From Planctomycetaceae bacterium (lineage in GTDB: Bacteria; Planctomycetota; Planctomycetia; Planctomycetales; Planctomycetaceae), in the NCBI GenBank assembly GCA_020638955.1, contig JACKHO010000001.1, positions 930,001 through 994,000 of the forward strand: 64,000 nucleotides of DNA. The letters are read 5' to 3'. Position 1 is the stretch's first letter. Each line of letters starts with the position of its first letter. The position numbers and the translations under genes are program-made. The notes beneath the pieces are model-generated. The model worked only from the letters and a program-made list of their open reading frames with translations. It was not told the DNA's origin and did no database searches. Shown here in pieces: positions 34,514-43,912 of this stretch.

Positions 34514-35542
34514 CTAAAGCAATTGCTTCGCCGATTTGGGGGCTTCACGCAGCAAACGCTGAATGAGATCATCCACGCTCACCCCCTCGGCCTCGGCATT
34601 GAATGTCGGCACAATCCGGTGACGAAGTACTGGTAGCGCGAGCGCCTCAATATCATCTCGCGTGACGTGGTGCCGACCGTGCAGAAGTGCGCGTGCCTTT
34701 GCCCCCAACACAAGTTGCTGACATGCCCGTGGTCCTGGCCCCCAGTCAATTAATTCACGCACCCAGGCTGCCGAATCTGGGTCCTTCGGACGGGCGGCAC
34801 GAACCAGGTCGAGCACAAACTGCTTCACATGATCTGGAAGTGGTACCAATCGAACCGTCTGCTGACATTCGATGATTTCATCTCCTGAAACTACTGCTTC
34901 GGGTTTGACTGAAATCGTGGATGTCGTGCGATCAATAATCTCACCTTCCTGTTCGCGGCTGGGATAGTCCACCACGACATTGAAGAGGAACCGGTCCCGC
35001 TGCGCTTCTGGAAGCGGATAGGTCCCTTCCTGTTCAATGGGGTTCTGAGTTGCAAGCACGAAAAACGGCTCATCCAGTCGATACGTTGTGCCGCCAACGG
35101 TCACTTCGTGTTCCTGCATTGCTTCCAGCAGCGCCGCCTGCGTCTTCGGCGGGGTACGATTGATTTCATCTGCCAGGAGCATTTGCGTGAAGATGGGCCC
35201 CTTTTCGAACACAAGGTCACGATGTCCCGTCTCGCGGTTTTCCTGGATAATGTCGGTTCCCGTAATGTCCGCCGGCATCAAATCGGGGGTGAACTGAATA
35301 CGGTGAAACGACAGGCTCATCGACTCGGCGAGCGAGCGGACCATGAGCGTTTTCGCCAGTCCGGGCACACCTTCGAGCAAACAGTGTCCGCGCGCCAGAA
35401 TGGCAATCAGCAGCTGTTCAATAACCTCACTCTGACCAACAACCACGCGGCCAACCTGCTCGCGAATTCTCCCGCAGATTTCAACCAACCGAGCCGCGCG
35501 CTGCTGATCATCTGGAGCAATACCGACACTAACGTCTGACAT
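34514..35542 (-). CDS. MoxR family AAA+ ATPase
   Basis: The protein has 342 residues, the usual length of the family. Walker A GVPGLAKT is at 58-65 and Walker B MLLADE at 122-127, followed by the characteristic INRTPPKTQAALLEAMQE block and VLATQNPIEQEGTYPLPEAQ with sensor 1. The MoxR lid ends in DVV-like strands and RALLHGRHHVT. It is the first gene of the operon and the likely energy source for the DUF58/BatA/VWA membrane module. It is cytoplasmic. No start ambiguity: an ATG lies at the beginning of homology. Confidence 0.93.
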   Translation of the reverse strand: MSDVSVGIAPDDQQRAARLVEICGRIREQVGRVVVGQSEVIEQLLIAILARGHCLLEGVPGLAKTLMVRSLAESMSLSFHRIQFTPDLMPADITGTDIIQENRETGHRDLVFEKGPIFTQMLLADEINRTPPKTQAALLEAMQEHEVTVGGTTYRLDEPFFVLATQNPIEQEGTYPLPEAQRDRFLFNVVVDYPSREQEGEIIDRTTSTISVKPEAVVSGDEIIECQQTVRLVPLPDHVKQFVLDLVRAARPKDPDSAAWVRELIDWGPGPRACQQLVLGAKARALLHGRHHVTRDDIEALALPVLRHRIVPTFNAEAEGVSVDDLIQRLLREAPKSAKQLL

Positions 35543-35654
35543 AGAAGCACTCTATTAAGGCGGGATTTTGCTGCGTCTCTCTCGAAACGGCAGGTGGGCG
35601 AGACAGTATAGACGCCACCGGAGACCTGATGCACGCGTGAGAGTACGGGATTTC

Positions 35655-35670
35655 GCCTACGGAACCGAAG
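35655..35670 (+). repeat. Short dispersed repeat (TACGGAACCGA end)
   Basis: The 16-mer GCCTACGGAACCGAAG is identical to 44688-44703. Together with the 12 nt before it, the sequence matches the right end of the 43604-43912 repeat at 19 of 24 positions by eye. Confidence 0.5.
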
Positions 35671-36171
35671 CTGCTTTCATCTTACCCAGGGGCATCATCA
35701 GGGCGATGGCCAAACAGTGACTCAAGTGAGATTATCTTTTTGATCTTCAATTGCTGCCCGTCTCCTGTTCCAACGAGAGTCACCAACATCCCACAATGGA
35801 GATAGTGACGAGGCGCTTCAATTGATTTCGACCAGACCTAAACGGCAACTCTGTAGGAAGGTTGAGGCATTTGGCTGCCAGCGCACTCGTAGGGTTACGA
35901 CTCCGGGAAGAAACACTGCAAAGTCGCATGTACCAATTGCCAGTATTGATCGTATCTCGACGCACTACTCGCCTCCATGCGAGATTTCGAAATCAAGTGG
36001 CTCCGCGCCCAGAAAGTTACCAACATCATCGCAGCTTTACGCCAAAACTCCTAAAAAGCTCAACGCCTCGTCATCGAACACGGGCGCGAAAACAACGAAG
36101 CCGCCGTGGATTCGAAACCGCGTGCCTATTGGCGAACAGTTACAACAGGGGCAGGCTGGGATTTGACTGCG

Positions 36172-36412
36172 TAAGCCGAACACACACGAATTGGCTTCAG
36201 ACTTTTGAATCTCTGTTCTGCGGCCACCATCGACGTTGGAGGGCGGAAGATGGAATACGGAATTACGGAGAAACTCGCAACGTACTGTTCTAAGTCATCG
36301 CGCGACGTATGGAATTGCGCTGGTATGCAATTTCGGAGAATTGGCGTAACGTGTTCTACTGCCGAGTCGTAGGCTCGCTGGTGAGAGTGTGGAGTCTGGT
36401 CTGCGGAACCGA
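36172..36412 (+). repeat. Degenerate copy of the 43604-43912 repeat
   Basis: It begins TAAGCCGAA and ends TGCGGAACCGA. Shared exact blocks include GATGGAATACGGAA (36249-36262), GAGAAACTC and TACTGTTC. From 36249 to 36412 it aligns to 43749-43912 with no net indel, roughly three quarters identical over the first 70 nt and weaker afterwards. Non-coding. Confidence 0.6.
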
Positions 36413-36472
36413 GGGGCGAGCAGACATTGCTTCTGCTGCCTGTTCACACCGCTGCGTGGATGTCGAATTCAA

Positions 36473-37930
36473 TCAAGTGAGGATTTCGTGGAGGACTTCG
36501 CCAGCGACGTCCGTCAGGCGGAAGTCTCGTCCATTGAAGCGATACGTAAGCTTCGTGTGGTCAATTCCCATTTGATGTAGCACCGTGGCGTGGATGTCAT
36601 GAACATTGACGCGATTCTCCACCGACTTGTAGCCGAATTCGTCGGACGCACCATATTGAGTGCCCCCCTTGAATCCGCCTCCCGCGAACCAGGTTGTGAA
36701 CGCGTGCGGATTGTGGTCGCGGCCGCCGACGTCCTGTGAATCCGACGTCCGGCCAAACTCGCCGCCATAAATGACAATGGTGTCGTCCAGCATACCCCGT
36801 TGTTTCAAGTCCGCGAGCAGTGCCCCGGTTGGTTGATCCACCGTCGCCGCACATGCACGATGGTTGCCATTGATGTCGTTATGAGCGTCCCACGGAACAT
36901 CGCTCACAGCACCGCCTGGCGTGTTTGGGCATGAGGCAAAGACCTGTACGAAGCGAACGCCCCGTTCGACCAATCGGCGGGCAATGAGGCACTGCTTCGC
37001 ATAGTCCTTCGATTCATTACGGTTCAGGCCATACATCTCCTGGGTCGCCTCCGACTCTTGAGACAGGTCAAAGGCTTCTGGTGCGGAAGTCTGCATGCGA
37101 TAAGCTAACTCGAACGATTCCAGCCGGGCATTCAAGTCTCGATCAAACGGACGCTCATCGGCATGTTGTCGATTTGAGGCATTCAGTGCGTCGAGCAGGG
37201 ATCGTTGCTGTTCCCCACTCAAGTCCCCCGGCGGTTTCAGGTTGTCAATTGGCTGCCCACCACGTGGGTCAAGAGCGGTGGCCTGATACACGGAAGGCAA
37301 AAATCCGGACGACCAAATTGGATCGGCGCCGCGGGGCTTCGTACCGTGCATGACCACGTACGCGGGAAGATTGGCGTTCTCGCTGCCTAACCCGTATGTC
37401 AGCCACGAGCCCATACTCGGAAACCCCTGCCGAATCATTCCAGAGTTAAACTCAAGCATGGCAGGCGTGTGATTATTCGATTGCGAATAACAGGAGTAGA
37501 CAAACGCAATGTCGTCAACATGCTTGGAAATGTGCGGGAAAATCTCCGCCGTCCACGCGCCTGACTCACCATGCTGTGAGAACTTGAAGGGGGACTTCAG
37601 GCACTTGCCACTGGTGGTAAAGAAGCCGGTCTTGGGATCGGCTCCTGCGAGGACAGTTCCATCCCGTTTCTGCAATTCCGGCTTGTAGTCGAACGTATCG
37701 ACCTGTGAGGGACTCCCGGTCTGGAACAGCCAGATGACCGCCTTGGCTTTCCCTGGAAAATGACTCTTCCGCGACGCCAATGGATTGACGCTGGTTATCC
37801 CGCTGCCTTCAGCGGCAAGAATCCCTTCCTGGTGCAACATGCTGGTCAACGCGAGAGAACCGCATCCCAGTCCGGCACGTGTCAGGAACTCACGACGGGC
37901 CGTCGAAGGTCCGAGGAGGTGATGATTCAT
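36473..37930 (-). CDS. DUF1501 protein with twin-arginine type leader
   Basis: The protein has 485 residues. The leader STARREFLTRAGLGCGSLAL has a twin-Arg-like RREFL and a hydrophobic core, so the protein is likely exported. The body is DUF1501, an alkaline-phosphatase/sulfatase-like fold: AVIWLFQTGSPSQVDTFDYK, LPAYVVMHGT, FGRTSDSQDVGGRDHNPHAF and a C-terminal YRFNGRDFRLTDVAGEVL. In planctomycetes these genes nearly always pair with PSD1 genes, as here (56 nt downstream of one), and are thought to act in polysaccharide or other polymer breakdown. The metal ligands of true sulfatases are not conserved, so no reaction is assigned. Confidence 0.92.
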   Translation of the reverse strand: MNHHLLGPSTARREFLTRAGLGCGSLALTSMLHQEGILAAEGSGITSVNPLASRKSHFPGKAKAVIWLFQTGSPSQVDTFDYKPELQKRDGTVLAGADPKTGFFTTSGKCLKSPFKFSQHGESGAWTAEIFPHISKHVDDIAFVYSCYSQSNNHTPAMLEFNSGMIRQGFPSMGSWLTYGLGSENANLPAYVVMHGTKPRGADPIWSSGFLPSVYQATALDPRGGQPIDNLKPPGDLSGEQQRSLLDALNASNRQHADERPFDRDLNARLESFELAYRMQTSAPEAFDLSQESEATQEMYGLNRNESKDYAKQCLIARRLVERGVRFVQVFASCPNTPGGAVSDVPWDAHNDINGNHRACAATVDQPTGALLADLKQRGMLDDTIVIYGGEFGRTSDSQDVGGRDHNPHAFTTWFAGGGFKGGTQYGASDEFGYKSVENRVNVHDIHATVLHQMGIDHTKLTYRFNGRDFRLTDVAGEVLHEILT

Positions 37931-37985
37931 TATGTTGCTCTCGCAGAAAGTCCAATTTCAGTAGTTCAGAAACCGTGCCCGAAAG

Positions 37986-40900
37986 TTAATCGACGTAAAC
38001 AAACTCATTCATACACAACAACAGGTGGCAGAAGTCTCGGACAGCCAGCGATTCCGCATTCGCGTCACCGCCACGACTGGCCTTCTGCTGCTCGACAAAC
38101 GCCTGCATGGTGGCGATTTCGGGTCCCGTCGCGACTCGACCGAACGCCGCCAGATAGGCATCACCAATAGCCTGCTCCAGTGTGACGTCGGGCGTCGGAC
38201 GAACTTTCGCAGCAAACTTGCCTGCCAGGTCCCGAACCAACGGTGAATTGAGTAGCGCCAAAGCCTGCGGTGCGACTGTACTCTCCTCACGCGAACCAAT
38301 TCCCTGCATGGCGTCGGGAGCATCAAACAGTTTCAGAATTGGAATGAGATTACTCCGCTTCACCGTGAAGTAGAGACTTCTTCGCTTGCTCTGCAAATCA
38401 AGTGTGCCCTTGCCGTACAAGGTCGTGTCGAGTTCGCCGGTTACTGCGAGTAGCGAATCCCGTATGACCTCCGCTTCCAGGCGTCGAGCAGAACGTCGCC
38501 AGAGGAGCATGTTTTCTGGGTCAATCTTGGCACCGCTTTCCACGACGGCAGTTCCCTGTCGGTAAACGGAACTCATCATAATGAGCTTGTGTATCGGTTT
38601 GAGTTGCCAGTCATTGCGGATTAGTTCAGTCGCCAGCCAGTCGAGCAGTTCGGGATGCGTGGGCGGCTCGCCCCGAGTGCCAAAATCGCTGGGTGTTGCC
38701 ACAATTCCTCGTCCGAAGTGGTGGTACCAGAGGCGATTCACCATGACGCGCGCCAGCAATGCTCCCGCCCCATCTTCTGAGTCGGTCAACCAGTCGGCGA
38801 GGGCCAAACGTGAAGGAGTTCCCGCCTCGGACTTAAGTAGTCCCGGTGCTGGTGTCGGTTCCGTGTCATCGCTCAACTTCACCTCTTGCGCTGTCAGCAG
38901 AACACGTAAGACCCCAGGGGCTGCCTCCTGTTCTTTGTTGTCCGCATTCCCACGCCGTAAGTGATACACCTTGTACGTGTCTTCGCCGAACTGATACGTC
39001 GTTCCATTGACGCGTGCTGAAAACACGTTGGTCAAATTCGGTTGTGGGTCTTCAGTGGCGTGTCGGGCCACAACAGCATTCAATGCCAGCCAGCCAGGAT
39101 CGAACCCCTTGTACCAGTCGACCAGTTTTCGTTTCTGATCGTCATTGCGCTGATCGGCTGCCACATTGATAATGTCCGCAACTTCCTTCGGCTCCGAGGC
39201 GGGGCTGGCGGCAAAGTAGAATCCTGTTGCTCCACCACCGTTGACGATTTTCATCAGGATGTCATTGGTTCCTGCCGCCAGTTGTACGACTGCGGTCTCT
39301 TGTCCAGCCGCCGCAACGTTTCGACCGACCTTCTTCGACAACACCTCCCGACCGTTGACCCACAGCTTGATGCCGTCATCGCTTCCCAATGAAAGAGACA
39401 AGACCTGAGGTGTCGGCGACTCAATGCGGCGGAATAAGTAATTGGCGGCATTCGTTCCGGTCAACTTGTCGTTGTGAGCCTCGCCATCTTTCCAGTCGGG
39501 CTGCTCCGTCCATTTGAGCTTGCCGTCGTCGTATGCCGCGGCAGTGTCAATTCCCTTCTCAGGAGCGAAGACCTCACTGAACGCCAAGTCGAAGTTGGCG
39601 GCAGGAAATGGTCCCACATGCCACCACGAACCAATCCCTTCGACTTTCTGCAACTGGACTGGAGTGGCTGCAAAGTAGAACCCGGAGGGCCCGCCACCAT
39701 TGACGACTTTCATCAGCAGTTCGTTCCGGCCCTTGCGGATGGGAACCTGAACCGATTCCTGTCCAGCCGCTGCCGCCCGCCCGACAAGTTTGGCGATCGC
39801 TTCCTGTCCATTCACCCAGACCTTAATGGCATCATCACTACCGAGCGAAAGCGAAATGGCCTGATCTTCTTCAGACTCAATGACGCGGAAGATGTAGTTC
39901 GCCGCGTTATCGCCATTGAATGTGTTGTGGACCGTGTCATCCTTCCATTCTGGCTGAGGAGTCCACTTGATTGTTGAATCTCCCAGTACATACGTCGCCG
40001 CAAGGTCGACTCCTTTTTCAGGATCAAACTCATTCGCAAAGGCCTGCTCGAAATTCTCACCCGCAAATGGTCCGGCGTGATGCCATTCAGAAAGCGTCAG
40101 TTTGGCCGTCGGCGCGACAACAGTTGGAGTAAGTGTGGTCAGCCACTGCTCGAACTGGCCGGGAAGCGTTTCCTGCTCATACTTGGTTTGAGCTGCAACC
40201 AGCGGCGCATGAGCTGCATCGTAGGCAGCCTTCAGTTCCCGGAACTGTTCCGGCTGCATGTTGATCCCCGTGTCCGAGAACCCCACATCAGCGAAGCAGG
40301 CCGCGAGGTTGTAGTAATCGTACATGGGCAGGGGATCAAACTTATGATCATGGCACCGGCTACACCCCATAGTGAGTCCCAGCAAGGAGGTCCCGAGCGT
40401 ATTGACGATATCGTCCAATTGCTCATAACGGCTGCGTTCGCGCTCCTTTTGCGTCTGCTGAGTGGTGTAAGGCCCTGCCACAAGGTAGCCCGTGGCCGCC
40501 AGGGTATTGAGGCTCACCTGTGCCGCACCGCTTGTCGGAGCATTGACGTCAGCCAGCAGGTCACCCGCAATTTGCTGCCTGATGAATTCGTTGTAAGGCA
40601 TGTCAGAATTCAATGCCTTGATGACGAAGTCCCGGTAGTGCCATGCGTTTGGACGGTCACCATCGAAGGCATAGCCATTGCTTTCCGCGAACCGAACCAC
40701 GTCGAGCCAGTGGCGTCCCCAACGCTCACCGTAGTGTTCACTCGCAAGCAGTTCGTCGATGAGTTCTTCGTAGGCAGCTTTCGAATCCAGCTCGAAACGC
40801 ACCAGGTGCCGACTCAGTTGCTCTGGCGTGGGTGGGAGACCAATGAGGTCAAAATAGGTGCGACGAATCAGCACCTGTGGCTCAGCGAGCGGGTTTGGAG

Positions 40901-41468
40901 TAATCCCGGCCGTCGTCAGCCGATGCAGGATGAATTGATCAATGGGAGTCTGAGCCCATCCGTCACCGCCGACATCCGGCGGTAGCGGTGATGTGAGTGG
41001 TTGAAACGCCCAGTGGGAGCGTCCTGCTTCAATGTTGATTTTGGGCGATGTCACAACCTCGCCACCTTCGCGGGGGTCTGGTGCACCCATTTCGACCCAC
41101 TTCACGAAGTGCCCAATGAGTTCCTCTTCCAACTTTCCTTTCGGAGGCATCTCGAGATCTTCGTGGCGCAGCGCGCTGATGAGCAGACTTTCCTCTGGTT
41201 TACCGGGCACGACAGCCGGTCCGCTTTCGCCTCCCATTTGCATTCCTTCGCGCGAGTCGAGAAACAATCCCGCTTTGAGCTTATTCTTGGCAGCCGCTCC
41301 TGCTGAGTGGCATTCGTAGCAATGTGTCACCAGCATGGGACGAATCTTTGCTTCGAAAAAGTCGATCCCTTTGCGGTTGGCCCCCTGATCTTGGGCAATG
41401 AGGCTCAATGGCAATAGGAGAGTGCTCCCGATTACCAGCAGGCAGGACAAGCAGAAGTTCCTGAACAT
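37986..41468 (-). CDS. PSD1 protein (PSCyt1-DUF1549-DUF1553) with duplicated middle domain
   Basis: 1160 residues from the ATG at 41468, which begins a clear signal peptide (CLLVIGSTLLLPLSLIAQ); the frame continues 321 nt upstream without a plausible start. A cytochrome-c-like domain has CYECH near residue 52. DUF1549 follows (IRRTYFDLIGLPPTPEQL, later CSRCHDHKFDPL). Two tandem beta-sandwich units are inserted next (coded at about 39670-40090 and 39205-39625), each with GPF, SLSLGSDD, WVNG and VNGGG motifs. DUF1553 ends the chain (VMVNRLWYHHFGRGIV and THPELLDWLA). The protein is probably periplasmic or attached to the outer face, working with the DUF1501 partner; electron transfer through the haem is an inference. 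Confidence 0.9.
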   Translation of the reverse strand: MFRNFCLSCLLVIGSTLLLPLSLIAQDQGANRKGIDFFEAKIRPMLVTHCYECHSAGAAAKNKLKAGLFLDSREGMQMGGESGPAVVPGKPEESLLISALRHEDLEMPPKGKLEEELIGHFVKWVEMGAPDPREGGEVVTSPKINIEAGRSHWAFQPLTSPLPPDVGGDGWAQTPIDQFILHRLTTAGITPNPLAEPQVLIRRTYFDLIGLPPTPEQLSRHLVRFELDSKAAYEELIDELLASEHYGERWGRHWLDVVRFAESNGYAFDGDRPNAWHYRDFVIKALNSDMPYNEFIRQQIAGDLLADVNAPTSGAAQVSLNTLAATGYLVAGPYTTQQTQKERERSRYEQLDDIVNTLGTSLLGLTMGCSRCHDHKFDPLPMYDYYNLAACFADVGFSDTGINMQPEQFRELKAAYDAAHAPLVAAQTKYEQETLPGQFEQWLTTLTPTVVAPTAKLTLSEWHHAGPFAGENFEQAFANEFDPEKGVDLAATYVLGDSTIKWTPQPEWKDDTVHNTFNGDNAANYIFRVIESEEDQAISLSLGSDDAIKVWVNGQEAIAKLVGRAAAAGQESVQVPIRKGRNELLMKVVNGGGPSGFYFAATPVQLQKVEGIGSWWHVGPFPAANFDLAFSEVFAPEKGIDTAAAYDDGKLKWTEQPDWKDGEAHNDKLTGTNAANYLFRRIESPTPQVLSLSLGSDDGIKLWVNGREVLSKKVGRNVAAAGQETAVVQLAAGTNDILMKIVNGGGATGFYFAASPASEPKEVADIINVAADQRNDDQKRKLVDWYKGFDPGWLALNAVVARHATEDPQPNLTNVFSARVNGTTYQFGEDTYKVYHLRRGNADNKEQEAAPGVLRVLLTAQEVKLSDDTEPTPAPGLLKSEAGTPSRLALADWLTDSEDGAGALLARVMVNRLWYHHFGRGIVATPSDFGTRGEPPTHPELLDWLATELIRNDWQLKPIHKLIMMSSVYRQGTAVVESGAKIDPENMLLWRRSARRLEAEVIRDSLLAVTGELDTTLYGKGTLDLQSKRRSLYFTVKRSNLIPILKLFDAPDAMQGIGSREESTVAPQALALLNSPLVRDLAGKFAAKVRPTPDVTLEQAIGDAYLAAFGRVATGPEIATMQAFVEQQKASRGGDANAESLAVRDFCHLLLCMNEFVYVD

Positions 41469-41868
41469 TCTCAATTCCAGATAATGACTCACAGATGCAA
41501 TGGAACTAACCGTGTTATGTTCGGCTGACGCTCGTCGCGCGTCAATGCCGGAGATTCCCATCCTTCGGCGTGTTGGCGATTCACGGTTGTTGCAGTTTGG
41601 GAAAGAGTCCGGTTCGAGCAAGGCAAGGAGATGACGGCGACTCGCTTGAACAGCCATCGACGGTTTTCGCAGATGCGAATTACTGATACTGTTTTGGGCA
41701 CCGCAAACTCTGAGACTTCGAGTAGCAACCGAACACTGTTCATAATTCAAATGGATTAACGTGTCCTCGGAAGTAATGACGAGTCTCAATTCCGGGCGAG
41801 TGTCGTCAACTACTTGCGGATTTCAAAAGCATATCGATCCAAGTGCGATCGGACTCAAGGAGCCAAAA
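41469..41868. promoter_or_regulatory. Divergent intergenic region between PSD1 and oxidoreductase genes
   Basis: 400 nt separate the leftward PSD1 start from the rightward Gfo/Idh/MocA start, so both promoters must lie here. Open frames crossing it are extensions without homology. The sequence AAGGAGCC just before 41869 is a good ribosome binding site. No operator palindrome was evident by eye. Confidence 0.45.
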
Positions 41869-43242
41869 ATGACGGTAGCGAAGAACACAGGATTGTCGCG
41901 GCGTGCCTTTGGTAAAGGAGTCTTGGCTTCGGCGTTTGCATTCCAGTTCGTCCCCAGTCATGTTTGGGGAGCCAACGAACGTTTGACAGTGGCGGGTATT
42001 GGAGTGGGTGGTAAGGGCTCTGGCGATATTGATCAGGCTGGAAACTACGCCGATGTCGTTGCCATTTGCGACATTGATGATGAGCGATTGAAGGCCAAAG
42101 CGAAACGGTTTTCCAGTGCCAAACCGTTTCACGACTTTCGCGAACTGCTGGATACAATGGGGGACAAGCTCGACGCGGTCACCGTCAGTACAGCAGACCA
42201 CACACATGCGGCAGCGGCGGTTGCGGCAATGCAACTGGGCAAGCACGTTTACTGCCAAAAGCCGCTGACACACACAGTCGCTGAAGCCCGGCTCATGCGA
42301 GAAACCGCCAGAAAGTATGGCGTCGTCACTCAGATGGGAAATCAGGGAATGGCGCTCGATGGTTTCCGCGCCAACGTTGAACTTGTCCGCAGTGGAGCCT
42401 TGGGAAATGTTCGGGAAGTGCATGTGTGGACCAATCGTCCTTTCCGAAATTGGGCGACTGGCGAAATGTATTGGAAACAGTCTCCTGATTTGACGGCTCG
42501 GCCCAAGGAAACGCCCCCAGTTCCAGACCATGTCCATTGGGACCTGTGGCTCGGTCCATCTCCAGAGCGTCCTTACCATCCGATTTATCATCCCCGAAAC
42601 TGGCGGGGATGGTGGGACTTCGGTACCGGTGCGCTCGGCGACATGGCCTGCCACACAACGGCCATGCCGTTCCTGGCACTCGAACTCGGATTGCCAACGC
42701 GCGTCAGTGCTGTCAGCGGCGAAGTGAATCCCGAAACGTATCCAGCGTGGGCCAACATTACCTACGAATTCCCGGCCCGTGGCAACACGCCTCCCGTCAA
42801 GCTCGTCTGGTACGAAGGAGTACGTGACGGCCAGCGCAACATCCCCGATCTGCCACTGCCGCGCGGATTGACTGCGTCAGAAAGTGGCTCGTTCCTCGTT
42901 GGCGAAAAAGGACGACTCTACTCACCGGGCGATTCCGGCAACACGCAGGAGCTTGACATTCCAGGCGGGTTCAAAGTTCCTGAGCCGATATTCCATCGTT
43001 GGGGCGATAACAACAACGACGAGATGCAGAAGCGTGAGTGGATGACAGCGATTCAAGGCGGAGCAAGACCTCTGAGCAACTTTGACTTTGCATCGGTGCT
43101 GACAGAAACAATGCTCTTGGGGAACGTCGCCGTACGCCTTGGCAAAGCCATTGAATACAATGGCGAGCACGGCCGTGTCACCAACGTTGCCGAAGCTGTC
43201 AGTTTGTTGTCGCCACCTCGCCGGAATGGCTGGGGATTCTGA
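41869..43242 (+). CDS. Gfo/Idh/MocA family oxidoreductase, secreted type
   Basis: 457 residues from the ATG with AAGGAG upstream. The leader LSRRAFGKGVLASAFAFQF is a twin-arginine signal, common for planctomycete members of this family. The Rossmann fold begins VAGIGVGGKGSGD (about 43-55) and the NAD-site EKP motif appears as CQKPLTHT (residues ~125-132). The C-terminal alpha/beta domain contains WRGWWDFGTGALGDMACHT, typical of this subfamily. It should oxidise or reduce a sugar or inositol-like substrate with bound NAD(P) outside the cytoplasm. It is divergent from the PSD1/DUF1501 pair and probably belongs to the same catabolic module. Confidence 0.92.
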   Translation: MTVAKNTGLSRRAFGKGVLASAFAFQFVPSHVWGANERLTVAGIGVGGKGSGDIDQAGNYADVVAICDIDDERLKAKAKRFSSAKPFHDFRELLDTMGDKLDAVTVSTADHTHAAAAVAAMQLGKHVYCQKPLTHTVAEARLMRETARKYGVVTQMGNQGMALDGFRANVELVRSGALGNVREVHVWTNRPFRNWATGEMYWKQSPDLTARPKETPPVPDHVHWDLWLGPSPERPYHPIYHPRNWRGWWDFGTGALGDMACHTTAMPFLALELGLPTRVSAVSGEVNPETYPAWANITYEFPARGNTPPVKLVWYEGVRDGQRNIPDLPLPRGLTASESGSFLVGEKGRLYSPGDSGNTQELDIPGGFKVPEPIFHRWGDNNNDEMQKREWMTAIQGGARPLSNFDFASVLTETMLLGNVAVRLGKAIEYNGEHGRVTNVAEAVSLLSPPRRNGWGF

Positions 43243-43270
43243 GACCTGTCGGAGAGAACCTGCGATGAAT

Positions 43271-43292
43271 CGAACCACTTTTCAGTGGTGCG
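43271..43292 (+). terminator. Candidate intrinsic terminator after the oxidoreductase
   Basis: ACCACT-TTTC-AGTGGT forms a 6-bp perfect stem with a 4-nt loop, extendable by CG pairs across one mismatch. It lies about 30 nt after the stop. The downstream tract GTTTAGATT is only moderately T-rich, so efficiency is uncertain. Confidence 0.4.
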
Positions 43293-43365
43293 TTTAGATT
43301 CCTGGCAGCAACTTCAAAACAATGTTCGTTACAAATTGTTTCGCATTTCAGAAGATTGGCACCCC

Positions 43366-43524
43366 ATGAAAACGCATCGCAGCACAGTAGGACAGCAATC
43401 TTGGATGTGTCGTCTCGCCATTGTCATCGCCACTCAGTTACTTAACGTGCCAGCATGGTCGCAAACCGAAGAAGGGCCGCTTGGTGGTCATGAAGCGGTG
43501 ACTCGTGTGAGAGCGTGGCGTTAA
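43366..43524 (+). pseudogene. Truncated exported-protein remnant (52 aa)
   Basis: The frame from the ATG at 43366 encodes a basic start, a hydrophobic segment (LAIVIATQLLNVPAWSQ) that looks like a signal peptide with cleavage after AWS, then about 20 residues (TEEGPLGGHEAVTRVRAWR) and a stop. A signal peptide followed by almost nothing suggests the 5' end of a gene that once followed the oxidoreductase. The repeat at 43604-43912 lies 80 nt downstream and may mark the break. No Shine-Dalgarno sequence is obvious. It could also be a chance frame. Confidence 0.4.
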
Positions 43525-43603
43525 ACAAGCGGGGGGAGTACAACAACTAGACCGAGATGTCGGGGGGGGCTGTGGGGTCCGTGAAGAAACGTGACTTGTT
43601 TGC

Positions 43604-43912
43604 TCGGTTCCTATGTCTCGATCTCGAATCAGTGAGAATCGTGGCGGGGCGAAGCGATTACTTAAGCCGAATCAAGTCGAATAGGCGATCACGGAATTTG
43701 GGCGTCAGACTTCTGAAACTTGGTTCTGCAGCCACCGTTTTGTGATGAGATGGAATACGGAACTACCGAGAAACTCTCACCTTACTGTTCGAAGTCGTTA
43801 CACAACCTGTCGAATTGCGTCGGTCTGAGAACTTGGCCCATTGATGTAGCATGTCGTTCCGGCGAGTCTTGAGGTTGCTGTTAACGGTGCGAGATTTGGC
43901 GTACGGAACTGA
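43604..43912 (+). repeat. MITE-like repeat with imperfect terminal inverted repeats
   Basis: The left end TCGGTTCCTATGTC and the reverse complement of the right end, TCAGTTCCGTACGCC, match over about 22 nt with a few mismatches and one gap, both running into ATCTCG. The interior matches 36172-36412. The right end abuts the point where transposase homology stops (about 43925). Size ~309 nt, no coding capacity of its own. Confidence 0.5.

Larger units (their letters stand above)
35543..36472. other. Long intergenic region with degenerate repeat sequence
   Basis: 930 nt between the start of moxR and the stop of the DUF1501 gene. The frames here show no protein family. It holds a 16-bp sequence ending in TACGGAACCGAAG (35655-35670) and a longer degenerate repeat (36172-36412), both related to sequences near 43604-44703. 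The moxR promoter must lie in the left part, reading leftward; I could not place it. Confidence 0.55.

Noticed and set aside
35862..36293. 143-aa plus-strand frame in the long intergenic region
   Set aside because: Arg/His/Ser-rich with no domain, no ribosome site, and it runs into the degenerate repeat.
36415..36445. AGCAGA/TCTGCT hairpin after the DUF1501 gene as a terminator
   Set aside because: The stem is only 6 bp with a 7-nt loop and no T tract follows on the minus strand.
40077..40985. 302-aa plus-strand frame
   Set aside because: Shadow of the PSD1 gene, which has DUF1549 motifs across the same interval.
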